Shown here in pieces: positions 52,655-62,084 of a DNA stretch of 64,000 bases. The DNA is from Saccharomonospora sp. CUA-673. GTDB lineage: Bacteria > Actinomycetota > Actinomycetes > Mycobacteriales > Pseudonocardiaceae. Within the stretch, counting starts at the first letter, position 1. Each line of letters starts with the position of its first letter. Below the pieces are notes generated by a model. That model made no database searches and was not told where the DNA came from. It worked only from the letters and a program-made list of their open reading frames with translations. The position numbers were made by a program, and so were the translations under genes. Location: the NCBI RefSeq assembly GCF_001942305.1, contig NZ_MKKE01000085.1, forward strand, positions 113,645-177,644. The letters are read 5' to 3'.

Positions 52655-52668
52655 TAAGCGTGCGCTTA
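52655..52668. promoter_or_regulatory. TetR operator candidate TAAGCG-TG-CGCTTA
   Basis: Perfect 6-bp arms with a 2-base centre, 18 bases upstream of the SDR 3 start. It shares the TAAGCG-N2-CGCTYA pattern with the site between tetR and SDR 1. Confidence 0.65.
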
Positions 52669-52790
52669 GGAAGTTACCAGTCGCGGCGCCGCTGCGGGAG
52701 TCCGAAAACGGGTCGGAGTCCGATGGGCGGGTCGGTGTGAAACCGGTGTGAGCTGCCGGGGCGCGCGGGGGAGTGTGACCCCGGCGTGGG

Positions 52791-53984
52791 TCAGCTGACG
52801 ACCTGCGCCAGCACCCTGCGGAAGGCACTCACGTCCACAGTGGACGGATCAGCGGCCAGCCAGGCGCAGGCATCCGTGAGGAACCCCTCGGGGGTCAGCA
52901 CGCGCACCGTGTCGTCGCCGGCGGCGGGCCCGGCATCCTCGACGGTGATTGTCCCTGCGCGGTTGGGGTAGAGCACGAGCGCGCCGCGCACCTCGATGCC
53001 GGGCAGCAACTCCTCGAACACGTCCAGTGCCTCGGCGAGTCTGCTGCCGCCCCCGCCGAAGCGGCGCCCGTTGCGGTGCAGCACGGGCTCCCCGGCGGCG
53101 TCGGGTGCGGTCGAGTAGTGGCCGGGCAGCCACCGTTTCGACTCCACCAGCAACAACCGGTGTCCACACAGGACGGCGTGGTCGATGTCGGCGAACACCG
53201 ACCCGGGCCAGGCGAGACCGTGGAAGATCCGCGCGCCCGGCAGTCGGGTGACGTACCGGCCGAGCATGTCGGCCGTGCGCCGTTCGGCGATCTGGTCGTC
53301 CTCGGTGCCGGGGTTGCCGAACACGGTGCCGCGCACCTCGTGCCGCGCACCGCGCAGCGCGGTGCGGCGGGCACGGCCGACCGCGATCACCAGGGCGGCG
53401 GCGACGGCGAGCGCCGCGAGGGAGCCCGGCACGGCGACCGGCGTCGGGGCCGTCAGGAGCAGGACGACGGTCAGCAGCGCGGCGCCGACGAGCAGCGTCG
53501 CGGGGGCCGCATGTCCGGGCGCCTTCGCCGGACTGAACCGCAGCCGGGGATCGTCGTCGGCGGCGTGCCACCAGGGGAGCGTCTCGGGGTCGACGCGGAC
53601 CCGGGGCGGCCGGAACGCGGGGTCGTCCCCGAAAGCACGGGCCCGTGCCCGTGCCCGGCCCGGCGGCATGGGCTCGCCGGGCCGGTCGGTGTCCACCGCG
53701 TCGAACACGTCGGTCGGCGCGCTCGCGAACCCGCCGTCGTCCGGGTCGAGCCCGTCGTAGAGCCGGCGCAGGTACGGGTCGGACAGCGTCTCGTACGCCT
53801 CGCGCAGCACGGCGAAGCGGGCGGCGTCCCCACCGGCGTCGGGATGCCAGCTGCGGGCCCGGGACCGGAACGCCGACTTGATCTCCGCTGCGGAGGCGTC
53901 GTCCGGGACCCCGAGCACCGCGTAGAAGTCCTCGGTGGGGCCGGACGGGTCGCCGGTCGCGGTATCCGCGCCCTCATGGGCCAC
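52791..53984 (-). CDS. DnaJ-domain / membrane / NERD nuclease-related protein
   Basis: 397 residues from GTG at 53984, preceded by GAGAGGAGC. J-domain at about 18-80 with the HPD motif (RARSWHPDAGGD). A hydrophobic pair of helices (LLVGAALLTVVLLLTAPTPV and LAALAVAAALVIAVG) follows near the middle. The C-half is a NERD domain (HGLAWPGSVFADIDHAVLCG, LLLVESKRWLPG), with the D...ESK residues of PD-(D/E)XK-like folds. Such a chaperone-nuclease link at the membrane has no assigned role. The frame is intact. Confidence 0.8.
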   Translation of the reverse strand: MAHEGADTATGDPSGPTEDFYAVLGVPDDASAAEIKSAFRSRARSWHPDAGGDAARFAVLREAYETLSDPYLRRLYDGLDPDDGGFASAPTDVFDAVDTDRPGEPMPPGRARARARAFGDDPAFRPPRVRVDPETLPWWHAADDDPRLRFSPAKAPGHAAPATLLVGAALLTVVLLLTAPTPVAVPGSLAALAVAAALVIAVGRARRTALRGARHEVRGTVFGNPGTEDDQIAERRTADMLGRYVTRLPGARIFHGLAWPGSVFADIDHAVLCGHRLLLVESKRWLPGHYSTAPDAAGEPVLHRNGRRFGGGGSRLAEALDVFEELLPGIEVRGALVLYPNRAGTITVEDAGPAAGDDTVRVLTPEGFLTDACAWLAADPSTVDVSAFRRVLAQVVS

Positions 53985-54083
53985 GCGTCGTGCTCCTCTC
54001 GCGTCGCGGACGTCGCGGTCCGCCGGGTGTCTCGCCGCTCGGGCGGCCACAATCTACCGACGCGCCGCGGCGGCCCGACTACC

Positions 54084-54989
54084 GTGGGTGGGGTGGACGT
54101 TCGGGTGGTGGACGGCGGGCTGGCGACCGAGCTGGAGGCCAGGGGGCACGATCTGTCGGACGCGCTGTGGTCGGCGCGGCTGCTGGCGGACGCACCCGGG
54201 GAGATCGTCGCGGCGCACGAGGCGTTCTTCCGGGCGGGCGCGGACATCGCGATCACCGCCAGCTATCAGGCGAGCGTGCCCGGATTCGCCGCTCACGGCA
54301 TCGGCCGCGTGGAGGCGGAGCGGTTGCTGAGCCGCAGTGTCGAGCTCGCGCGGGAGGCCGCCCGCCGGGTGGGCGGCGGGACGGTCGCCGCATCCGTCGG
54401 TCCGTACGGCGCCTACCTGGCCGACGGGTCGGAGTACCGGGGCGGTTACGGGCTCTCGCACCGGGAGCTGACGGCGTTCCACCGGCCGCGGATCGAGACT
54501 CTCCTGGCGGCCGGTCCGGACCTGCTCGCGCTGGAGACGGTGCCGGACGTCGACGAGGCGGTCGCCGAGCTGGCGGCGCTGGAGGCCGTCGGCGGGTCGG
54601 GCATCCCGGTGTGGCTGTCCTACAGCGTCGACGGCGACCGGACGCGCGCCGGCCAGCCGCTCGAGGAGGCGTTCGCGGTCGCCGCCGACGAGCGGGTGAC
54701 CGCTGTCGGGGTGAACTGCTGCGCGCCGGCGGACGTGGTCGAGGCGGTACGCATCGCCCGTGTGGCGACCGGAAAGCCGGTGATCGCCTACCCGAACAGT
54801 GGTCACGGATGGGACGCCGCACGGCGTCAATGGGCCGGCCGGGCGACCTTCTCCCCCGAGGAGGTGATGGCCTGGATGGCGGAAGGTGCGCGCCTGGTGG
54901 GGGGATGCTGTCGGGTCTCACCTGCGGAGATCGCACAAATAGCGAGAATTATTCGTGATTTTCCGCCCTCACCCGAATGGGGTGAGTAG
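54084..54989 (+). CDS. mmuM: Homocysteine S-methyltransferase
   Basis: Methylates homocysteine, usually from S-methylmethionine. 301 residues from GTG at 54084; GTG 54093 is an alternative. Zinc cysteines are visible in VGVNCCAP and LVGGCCRVSP, and the barrel start is RVVDGGLATELEARGHDLSD. 99 bases separate it from the divergent DnaJ-NERD gene. Confidence 0.9.
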   Translation: MGGVDVRVVDGGLATELEARGHDLSDALWSARLLADAPGEIVAAHEAFFRAGADIAITASYQASVPGFAAHGIGRVEAERLLSRSVELAREAARRVGGGTVAASVGPYGAYLADGSEYRGGYGLSHRELTAFHRPRIETLLAAGPDLLALETVPDVDEAVAELAALEAVGGSGIPVWLSYSVDGDRTRAGQPLEEAFAVAADERVTAVGVNCCAPADVVEAVRIARVATGKPVIAYPNSGHGWDAARRQWAGRATFSPEEVMAWMAEGARLVGGCCRVSPAEIAQIARIIRDFPPSPEWGE

Positions 54990-55075
54990 TCGATCTCGAA
55001 AGGCGTTACACGCGCGTGCGTGTGAGCCTGACTTTCCGGGTAGTCCGCAACCACCCGGAAAGGATGGTACCGGCG

Positions 55076-55921
55076 ATGAACATTGGTGATTCGTTCCGCA
55101 ACGTCATGGACACGGTAATCAACTTCCTACCGAACTTGGCCGTGTTCCTCGTAATTCTCGTTGTCGGCTGGATCGTGGCGAAGGTGCTGCGCAAGGTCGT
55201 CAACATGGTGCTCGAGCGCGTCCATTTCGACCGGGCGGTTGAGCGGGGTGGGATCCAGCGGGCCCTCGCACGCTCCAAATACGATGCCAGCGGCCTGATC
55301 GCGGCGATCGTCTACTACGCCGTCCTGTTGATGGCGTTGCAGATGGGCTTCGCGGTGTTCGGTCCGAACCCGGTCAGCAATCTGCTCTCCGACCTCGTCG
55401 CGTGGATGCCGATGGCCGTGGTCGCCATCGTCATCATCGTGGTGGCGGCGGCGATCGCCAACGCGGTCAAGGACATCGTGTCCTCGGCGCTCGGCGGGTT
55501 CAGCTGGGGCAACCTGGTCGCCCGGGTGGCCCAGGGCTTCATCATCGCCCTCGCGGTGATCGCCGCTCTGAACCAGATGGGCGTCGCCACCACGGTGACG
55601 ACCCCGGTGCTGGTCGCGGTGCTGGCCACCGTCGGCGGCATTCTGGTCGTCGGCGTCGGCGGCGGCATGGTCCGGCCGATGCAGCAGCGCTGGGAGCAGT
55701 GGCTGGGCAGGGCCGAGGCCGAGATGCCCGGCAACGGCGGTGCGCAGCAGGCGTACCAGCGGGGCCGTGAGGACACGATGCGCGCACGGTCCGGCGAGCC
55801 CGCTGCCGGTGCGGCGGCCGACCCGGACCCGCAGACGGGTCCGATCCCGACCGCGCCCGGTGGGGCCTCGGGCATGCAGTCCGAGCAGCCGCGTCCGGAC
55901 GCGGGCGACTACCCCAGGTAA
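55076..55921 (+). CDS. Conserved TM-helix (CmpX/MscS-related) membrane protein
   Basis: 281 residues from ATG at 55076 (MNIGDSFRNVMDTV), with AAAGG upstream; an ATG at 55064 is possible. Five hydrophobic stretches, including FLVILVVGWIVAKVLRKVVN and AVVAIVIIVVAAAIANAVKD, repeat the TM_helix motif of small MscS-like proteins. The beta domain of true MscS is absent. A Gly/Pro/Asp-rich cytosolic tail follows. Role in osmotic or cyclic-di-GMP signalling is only known for relatives. Confidence 0.75.
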   Translation: MNIGDSFRNVMDTVINFLPNLAVFLVILVVGWIVAKVLRKVVNMVLERVHFDRAVERGGIQRALARSKYDASGLIAAIVYYAVLLMALQMGFAVFGPNPVSNLLSDLVAWMPMAVVAIVIIVVAAAIANAVKDIVSSALGGFSWGNLVARVAQGFIIALAVIAALNQMGVATTVTTPVLVAVLATVGGILVVGVGGGMVRPMQQRWEQWLGRAEAEMPGNGGAQQAYQRGREDTMRARSGEPAAGAAADPDPQTGPIPTAPGGASGMQSEQPRPDAGDYPR

Positions 55922-56024
55922 GCGGGGTCGAGCACCGAGCACGAGGCTCGCAGCACGAAACGTTCCATCGCCACGGCGGATGCACCCTCACCACGAGGGT
56001 GCATCCGCCGTTGTCGTCGGTCGG

Positions 56025-56392
56025 TCAGGAGAACAGGGCGGGGTCGAGGTCGCTGCCGACGGCCACGGCGGCCGAGGCGAGCAGGCACACTGCGGCCAGC
56101 CGCAGCAGGACCCAGTCGCCCGCGGCGTCGTGTGGTTCGGGCGGGGTCCAGCCCGCCTCGTGGGCGGCGTCCTGGACGCCCTTGGCGTAGTGCGCGAGCT
56201 GGACGGTCCCGACGCCACCGGCTCCGCCGAGGGTGAGGATGTCCCGGACGGCGGCGGCGTGCTGGTCGACGGTCGCGAGGCGTCCGGGTGCGAGGGTGTT
56301 GATGGCCGCGCGACCCGGCCGAGCCGGTCGGCGAGCGCGGCGATCTCGCGCCTGGCGGCGGACTCCCGCCACGTGTGCATCAACCAAACCAT
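56025..56392 (-). CDS. Small conserved actinobacterial protein (DUF6401-like), one frame break
   Basis: About 122 residues when repaired. It starts MVWLMHTWRESAARREIAAL at 56392, then switches frame near 56313 to RAAINTLAPGRLATVDQHAA, continues AAVRDILTLGG, HYAKGVQDAAHEAGW, and ends with a hydrophobic WVLLRLAAVCLLASAAVAVG. It resembles the DUF6401 group, which is noted beside natural-product genes; this assignment is tentative. A strong palindrome lies just upstream. Confidence 0.55.
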
Positions 56393-56405
56393 GGGGAGTC
56401 AGTCT

Positions 56406-56425
56406 ATCCACCCATTTGGGTGGAT
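56406..56425. promoter_or_regulatory. 9-bp inverted repeat upstream of the DUF6401-like gene
   Basis: ATCCACCCA-TT-TGGGTGGAT, perfect arms. It is centred 23 bases before the ATG at 56392 and after the small upstream ORF. Likely an operator or leader hairpin. Confidence 0.55.
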
Positions 56426-56439
56426 CTTGAGGGTGGGCG

Positions 56440-56526
56440 TCACTCCGGGTCCCACTCGCCGTGCAGGTCGTGGTGGGGGTAGATGTCGATCTCGGCCATC
56501 CGTGTCCTGGGACGGTGCGCTGACAT
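56440..56526 (-). CDS. Possible 28-residue peptide, uncertain
   Basis: ATG at 56526 opens MSAHRPRTRMAEIDIYPHHD followed by LHGEWDPE and stop. An internal ATG at 56499 gives 19 residues. Same strand as the DUF6401-like gene and 48 bases upstream of it. No Cys, few Ser/Thr, strongly acidic with a HHDLH segment. No family recognised. Confidence 0.3.
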   Translation of the reverse strand: MSAHRPRTRMAEIDIYPHHDLHGEWDPE

Positions 56527-56580
56527 CTACCCTGTGCGCACCATGACACCGCACGAGTACGCAGCCCGAGGAGTTCGCCC

Positions 56581-58264
56581 GTGAGTGAAGGTCAGGGCCG
56601 GCTGGTCGCGGAGCGTTATCGCCTGCAGGCGCGAATCGGCTCCGGCGCGATGGGGGTGGTCTGGCGGGCCGTCGACGAACGTCTGGACCGCACGGTGGCG
56701 GTCAAGCAGTTGCTGCTGCCGCCCGGGCTGAACGCGCGGGAGACCGAGACGGCGCGGCAGCGGGCGTTCCGCGAGGGCCGGATGGCCGCGCGGCTGCAGC
56801 ATCCGCACGCGATCACGGTCTACAACGTCGCCGAGGACGCCGGTCAGCCGGTGTTGGTGATGGAGTACCTGCCGTCGCGGAGCCTGTCCGATCTGCAGGG
56901 CGAGGGACGGCTGCTGCCGCCCGCGGAGGCGGCGCGGATCGGCGCGCAGGCGGCGTCGGCGTTGGCCGCCGCGCACGCGGCGGGGGTCGTGCACCGCGAC
57001 GTCAAACCGGGGAACGTGCTGATCGCCGAGGACGGCACCGCCAAGATCACCGACTTCGGCATCTCGCGGGCCGCCGGTGACGTGACGTTGACCAGTACCG
57101 GGATGTTCGCCGGCACGCCGGCCTACCTGTCGCCGGAGGCGGCGCGAGGGACGGACCCGGGTCCGGCCTCGGACGTGTTCTCGCTCGGCGCGACGCTCTA
57201 TGCGCTTGTGGAGGGCCGTGGGCCGTTCGGCCACGTCGACAACGAGATCGCGTTGCTGCACAAGGTCGCCACGGGCACGGTCGACCGGCCGCGGCAGGCC
57301 GGCCCGTTGACCGGCGCGCTCGAGGCGATGCTGCGGCCGGAGCCGGGGCAGCGGCCGACGATGCCGCAGGTGGCGGACGGGCTCAGCGTGGTGGCCGCCG
57401 GCGGGTCGCCGCAGTTCGACCCGCCGACGGTGCCGGCAATGGCCGCGGTGCCGCCGCCCGCCCGGCCGGATGCGACGGCGATCGCACCCGCCGCGGCGCC
57501 GGGCACGGGGACGCGGGTCGACATGCCCGCGGCGGCCGCGGAGGAGTCCGGTGCGGACGACGGGAACGCATCCGCCCGGCGCAACCGGGTGGCGGTCACG
57601 GCGTTGGCCGTGGTCGGGGCGGTGCTCGCCGGTGTGCTGGTGTCGGAGGTGCTGGTGCGCGCGGCGTCGGACGCCGACGCCGCGCCTGCGCCGAGTCCGC
57701 CGCCCACCAGCAGTGCCCCGAGCTCGACGGAGCCCCCGGCACCGCCGCAGCCGTCGCGGGCGGAGATGCAGGCCGCGGTGACGCGGTACTACGCACTGGT
57801 CCTGTCCGATGCCGATGCGGCGTGGAACAGCCTCGGCCCGTCGTTGCAGGCCCAGGGCGAGATGCCTACGACGCGTTCTGGGGCGGCTTCGAGGACGTCC
57901 GGATCACCGGCGGCCGCGGGCGTTGGACGACGAGACGGTGCAGGTGCAGCTGGTGCTGACCTCGAAGGAGGGGGAGCGCACCCGGCAGGTGCACCAGCTG
58001 GGCATGACGGTGTCGGACGCGGGCGATCCGCTGATCGACAGCGACCGGGTGGTCTCGTCCCGTCCGCTCGACGAGGACAAGGACGACGACGCCACGGACG
58101 ACGACGACAAGGACGACGAGGACAAGGACGAGAAGGAAGAGGAGAAGAAGAAGGAGGAAGAGAAGAAGCGGGAAGAGGAGGAGAAGAAGCGCGAGGAGGA
58201 GCGGAAGAAGAAGGAGGAGGAAGAGGAGAAGAAGGAGGACGAGGAGGACGACGAGGAGCGCTGA
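56581..58264 (+). CDS. Membrane Ser/Thr protein kinase with polyampholyte tail, two frame breaks
   Basis: Eukaryotic-like kinase. K42 in VAVKQ, HRD 138-140 in VVHRDVKPGN, DFG 158-160 in ITDFGISR, then SPEAARG. A juxtamembrane Pro/Ala stretch leads to one helix (VAVTALAVVGAVLAGVLVSE), so the C-part is outside. No PASTA repeats. Breaks near 57865 and 57925 interrupt a short external domain. The last about 65 residues are almost only Asp, Glu, Lys and Arg (DEDKDDDATDDDDKDD, EEEKKKEEEKKREEEE). About 561 residues when repaired. Confidence 0.85.
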
Positions 58265-58390
58265 CGGGCCGCACCGGGCGGGGCCGGGGGCCACGGTCGG
58301 TGCCGATACGTGTGAGGTGCGTGCGGCCACGCCTGTGCCCTGCGGTAATTTTGGTTCGATTGCCATAGCTGAACGCAGGTAAGGGACATC

Positions 58391-61133
58391 TTGGCCCAGG
58401 ACGACGACTCCCCGAAGCCCGAATCCGCGGACGACGCCGCCGACGCCGCCGGGATCGACGACACCGACACGACGTCCGCTGCCGATTCCGGCGAGGACGT
58501 CAGCGGTGAGGACCGTGCTGGTCAGACAGACACCGCAGACACTGCCGAAGGCGACGAGGTCGCCGACAGCGAGGCCGCCGGCGCCGATGGCGAGGACGAG
58601 GCCGACGCCGGTGAGGACGCTGCGGACACAGCCGCCGAGGACGCTGCCGGCGACGAGGCCTCCGATGGCGCCGCCGCCAACGCCGCCGAGCCCGACCCGG
58701 CAGGCGAGGAGTCCACGCCCGAGGCCGATCCCGAACCCAACGCCGCCGACGCGTCCGAGGCCACAGGCGACGGGCCGGTACCCGACCCGTCCGCCGAGAC
58801 CCAGGCCGACGAACCCCAGGGCGACGAGGTCGAGACCAGCGAGGCCGGGACCGACGAGCCCGCCGACGACGCTTCCGGTGCGGCGCCCGCGGACGACGAA
58901 CCCACCGTCGAGTCCGGGACCGTCGAGCCGCCCGCTGCCGAAGCGGCGGCCGCAACGGCGACTGGAGAAACGGGGGCCGAGGAGTCGGCGGATACCGACG
59001 CGGAGGATCCGCAGTGGCCGTCGGAGACGGATGCGGCAGCCGCGACCGCCGTCCTGACCCCGCCGATTGAGCACGCGGGCCCGGCCGACTCCGGAGAGCC
59101 GACCGACGGCACGGACACCGACGACACCGACTCGACCGACACCGACTCCGCCGACACCGACTCCCCGTCGGACCCGGATGTGGCCCCGCCGGTGGCCGCG
59201 GCGGCGGGCGGCGGCGTGGCGGCCCGGTTGGCTACGGCGAAGGAGTTCGCGATCGGGCGGCGGAAGGCCGGTGTGATCGCGGCGGCGGTGCTGGGTGTGC
59301 TGGCGTTGGTGTGGGTGTTGGACCTGCTCGTCAGCCAGGGCGATGTGGCTCGTGGCCGCACGGTGGCGGGCGCGATGTCGCGGGGATGAGCCGGGAGGAT
59401 GCCGAGCGCACGCTGCGCGCGGAGCTGGACGAGTCGGGGAAGGTGGACCTCGCCGGCGGCGGTGAGCACACGCTGGACCCGGAGGCCGCCGGGTTGGCGG
59501 TGAACTGGGAGGCGACGCTCGACGCGGCGACGGATCAGCCGATCAATCCGTTCAGCCGGTTCTGGTCGTTGTTCGCCGGGGACGACATCGATCTCGTGTC
59601 GACGGCCGACGACGCGCAGTTGGATGCCGAGTTGGAGCGCATCCGCGAGGACGTCGACCGCGAGGAGCACGAGGGGACGATCCGCTTCGAGGGCACGCGG
59701 CCGGTGCCGGTCGACCCGGAGGAGGGCCGGGAGCTGCAGGTCGCGGAGGCGCGTGCCACGGTGTTGGGCCGGTGGGCGGCGCCGGAGCCGGTGCAGTTGC
59801 CGGTGCGGACGTTGGAGGTGGCCTCGACGCCGGAGACGGTCCGGGAGGCGGTCACCGAGTTGGCCGAGCCCGCCGTGTCGGCGCCGGTGACGATCCGGGG
59901 CGAGGGCGCCGACGCGACGGTGCAGCCGCGGGGGATCGCGCGGATGTTGACGTTCGACGTCGAGGACGACGGGTCGTTGGTGGCCGGTGTGGATCCGGAG
60001 ATTCTGCGTGAGGTCGCGGGTCCGCAGGTGCGGTCGACGGAGAACCCGGGCCGGGACGCGCGGTTCACGTTCGCCGGTGGTGAGCCGAATATCGAGCCGT
60101 CCACGGATGGTTACGGCGTGCAGTGGGATGCGGTGGCGCGCGAGTTGCCGGAGGTGTTGACCGGTGACGGTGAGCGTGCGGTGACGGCGCCGTACGGGGA
60201 GCAGCCCGCGCAGTTCACCACGGAGGATGCCGAGGGGTTGGGCATCAAGGAGGTCGTCGGGGAGTTCACGACCGGCGGGTTCGCGTGGGACTCGGGTCAG
60301 AACATTCAGCAGGTGGCCGAGGACGTCAACGGTGCCGTGGTCGAGCCGGGGGAGACGTTCAGCCTGAACGGGTTCACGGGACCGCGCGGCGTCGAGCAGG
60401 GCTACATCGGGGCGGGCGTGATTTCCGGCGGGGTGCCGGACACGGCCGTCGGTGGTGGTATTTCGCAGTTCGCGACGACGTTGTACAACGCGAGTTATTT
60501 CGCGGGGTTGGAGGACGTCGAGCACCAGGAGCACAGTTATTACATCAGTCGCTACCCGATGGGCAGGGAGGCGACGGTGTATCAGAACCCGGACGGTTCG
60601 AGCGTCATCGATCTGAAGTTCAAGAACGATGCGCCGACGGGGATCGTCATTCAAACCATCTGGACGCCCACGGACATCACGGTGAAACTGTGGGGCACGA
60701 AGCGGTACGAGGTCGAGTCGGTGAACGGCGGCCAGTACAACTTCACCGCGCCGCCCACGGAGATTGCCCCGGCCGATGCGTGTGTGCCGAGCAGCGGTTC
60801 GAGTGGTTTCAGCACGAACGACACGCGCATCCTGCGCGACATCGAGACGGGTGAGGTCGTGGCCCGCGAGCGGCGCGATGTCGTCTACAACGGGGAGACC
60901 GCGGTCGTCTGTGCCCAGCCCGAACCCGAGCCCGAGCCCCCGTCGGCCGGCGACGGCGACGGAGGCGACAACGGCGGCGACGGCGGCGACGGCGGCGACG
61001 TCGGCGGCGACGGCGGCGCGAGGGCGGCGGTGACGGTGATGCCGGCGGCGACGGCGGCGGTAACGGTGACGGCGGCGGCGATGGCGGCGGCGGTGACGGC
61101 AATGGCGGCGGTGGCCCGGGCGGCGACGCCTGA
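58391..61133 (+). CDS. VanW-family protein with acidic N-tail and Gly/Asp C-tail, two frame breaks
   Basis: About 914 residues when repaired. TTG at 58391 follows AGGTAAGGG. The first about 280 residues are Asp/Glu/Ala-rich and low-complexity, then one membrane helix (AGVIAAAVLGVLALVWVLDL). Outside it: PG_binding_4-like modules (GMSREDAERTLRAELDESG; PEIL/VEFTTGGF region) and a VanW domain (NGAVVEPGETFSLNGFTGPR, GGGISQFATTLYNASYFAGL). The tail is a GGDGGD-type repeat. Breaks near 59370 and 61018. Acts at the cell envelope; the precise role is unknown. Confidence 0.83.
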
Positions 61134-61149
61134 CCTGATGCGGCGCCGG

Positions 61150-62037
61150 TCATCGGGTCGCCGATGCTCGGCTGAACTGTTCGATGAGGGCGGGGTAGCC
61201 GGATTCGGCGTGCCCGGCGGCGATCGCGCGGTCGGCCAGTGTTTTGAACAGGGTGGGTAGTTCGGCGTTGACGCCGAGTCGTTCGCTTTCCTCGATGAGG
61301 TGGGCCATGCTGCCGGCGTGGGTGGTGAGTGTCGCGTCGTCGGCCGGGTAGGTGTTGTTGTCGATCTGGTCGGCGTAGTCGGTCAGCCACCCGACGGTTT
61401 CCTGGGCGATGTGCGCGGCGAACGGGGTGTAGGTGGCTGCGTCGATGCCGGCGGTGCGGAGCAGGGCGACGCCGTGGAGCCAGGCGTTGAGGGTGCCCCA
61501 CATCATGCTGAGGCCGGCGGCGTCGTACAGCGCGGACAGGCCGTGGTCGGCGCCGAGGTAGGTGGTGGTGCCGAGTGCCTCGAGCGTGCGCCGGTGGTCG
61601 CCGAAGGTGGTTTCGGGTCCGCTGAGCAGGATGATGGCGTCGGTGGTGCCGATGGCGGGTGGGACGGCCATGATGGCACCGTCCAGATAGGACGCTCCGT
61701 GTTTCTCGGTCCAGCTGGCCATGTCGCGCGCCTGCGTCGAGTCGCCCGAGGTGAGGTTGACGAGGATGCGTCCGTCGAGTTCCCCGGTGATCGGGTCGAG
61801 TGCTGCGCGGAGCGCTGTGTAGTCGGTGACGCAGGCGATGACCACCGGGCTGGCGTCGACGGCGGTGTTGACGGATTCGGCGGGTAGCGCCCCGTGGGCT
61901 TGGAGTTGGTCGGCTTTGGCGGCTGTTCGGTTCCATACGGTGACCCGATGTCCGGCGGTGAGCAGGGCGCGCGTGAGGGCGCTGCCCATGAGGCCGAGTC
62001 CGAGGACGGTGATGTCGGTGTGTGTTGGGGAATTCAT
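61150..62037 (-). CDS. Imine reductase-like NAD(P)-dependent oxidoreductase
   Basis: 295 residues from ATG at 62037. Rossmann motif VLGLGLMGSALTRALLTAGH, then VTVWNRTAAKADQL with the NADPH-selecting Arg. The C-domain has YDAAGLSMMWGTLNAWLHGV as in imine reductases. The 3-hydroxyisobutyrate dehydrogenase catalytic Lys pattern is not seen. Divergent from a MerR gene, which likely controls it through the 19-base-spacer promoter. Confidence 0.84.
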   Translation of the reverse strand: MNSPTHTDITVLGLGLMGSALTRALLTAGHRVTVWNRTAAKADQLQAHGALPAESVNTAVDASPVVIACVTDYTALRAALDPITGELDGRILVNLTSGDSTQARDMASWTEKHGASYLDGAIMAVPPAIGTTDAIILLSGPETTFGDHRRTLEALGTTTYLGADHGLSALYDAAGLSMMWGTLNAWLHGVALLRTAGIDAATYTPFAAHIAQETVGWLTDYADQIDNNTYPADDATLTTHAGSMAHLIEESERLGVNAELPTLFKTLADRAIAAGHAESGYPALIEQFSRASATR

Positions 62038-62044
62038 GTCGACA

Positions 62045-62075
62045 GAATGAACGTTGAGACCGGTGTGAAGGTCAA
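62045..62075 (-). promoter_or_regulatory. MerR-type promoter of the imine-reductase-like gene
   Basis: TTGACC (62075-62070), a 19-base spacer and TCATTC (62050-62045), then 7 bases to the ATG at 62037. The overlong spacer is the hallmark of MerR-activated promoters. CCGGTCTCAA within the spacer gives a partial dyad. Confidence 0.6.
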
Positions 62076-62084
62076 GGAGGATCG

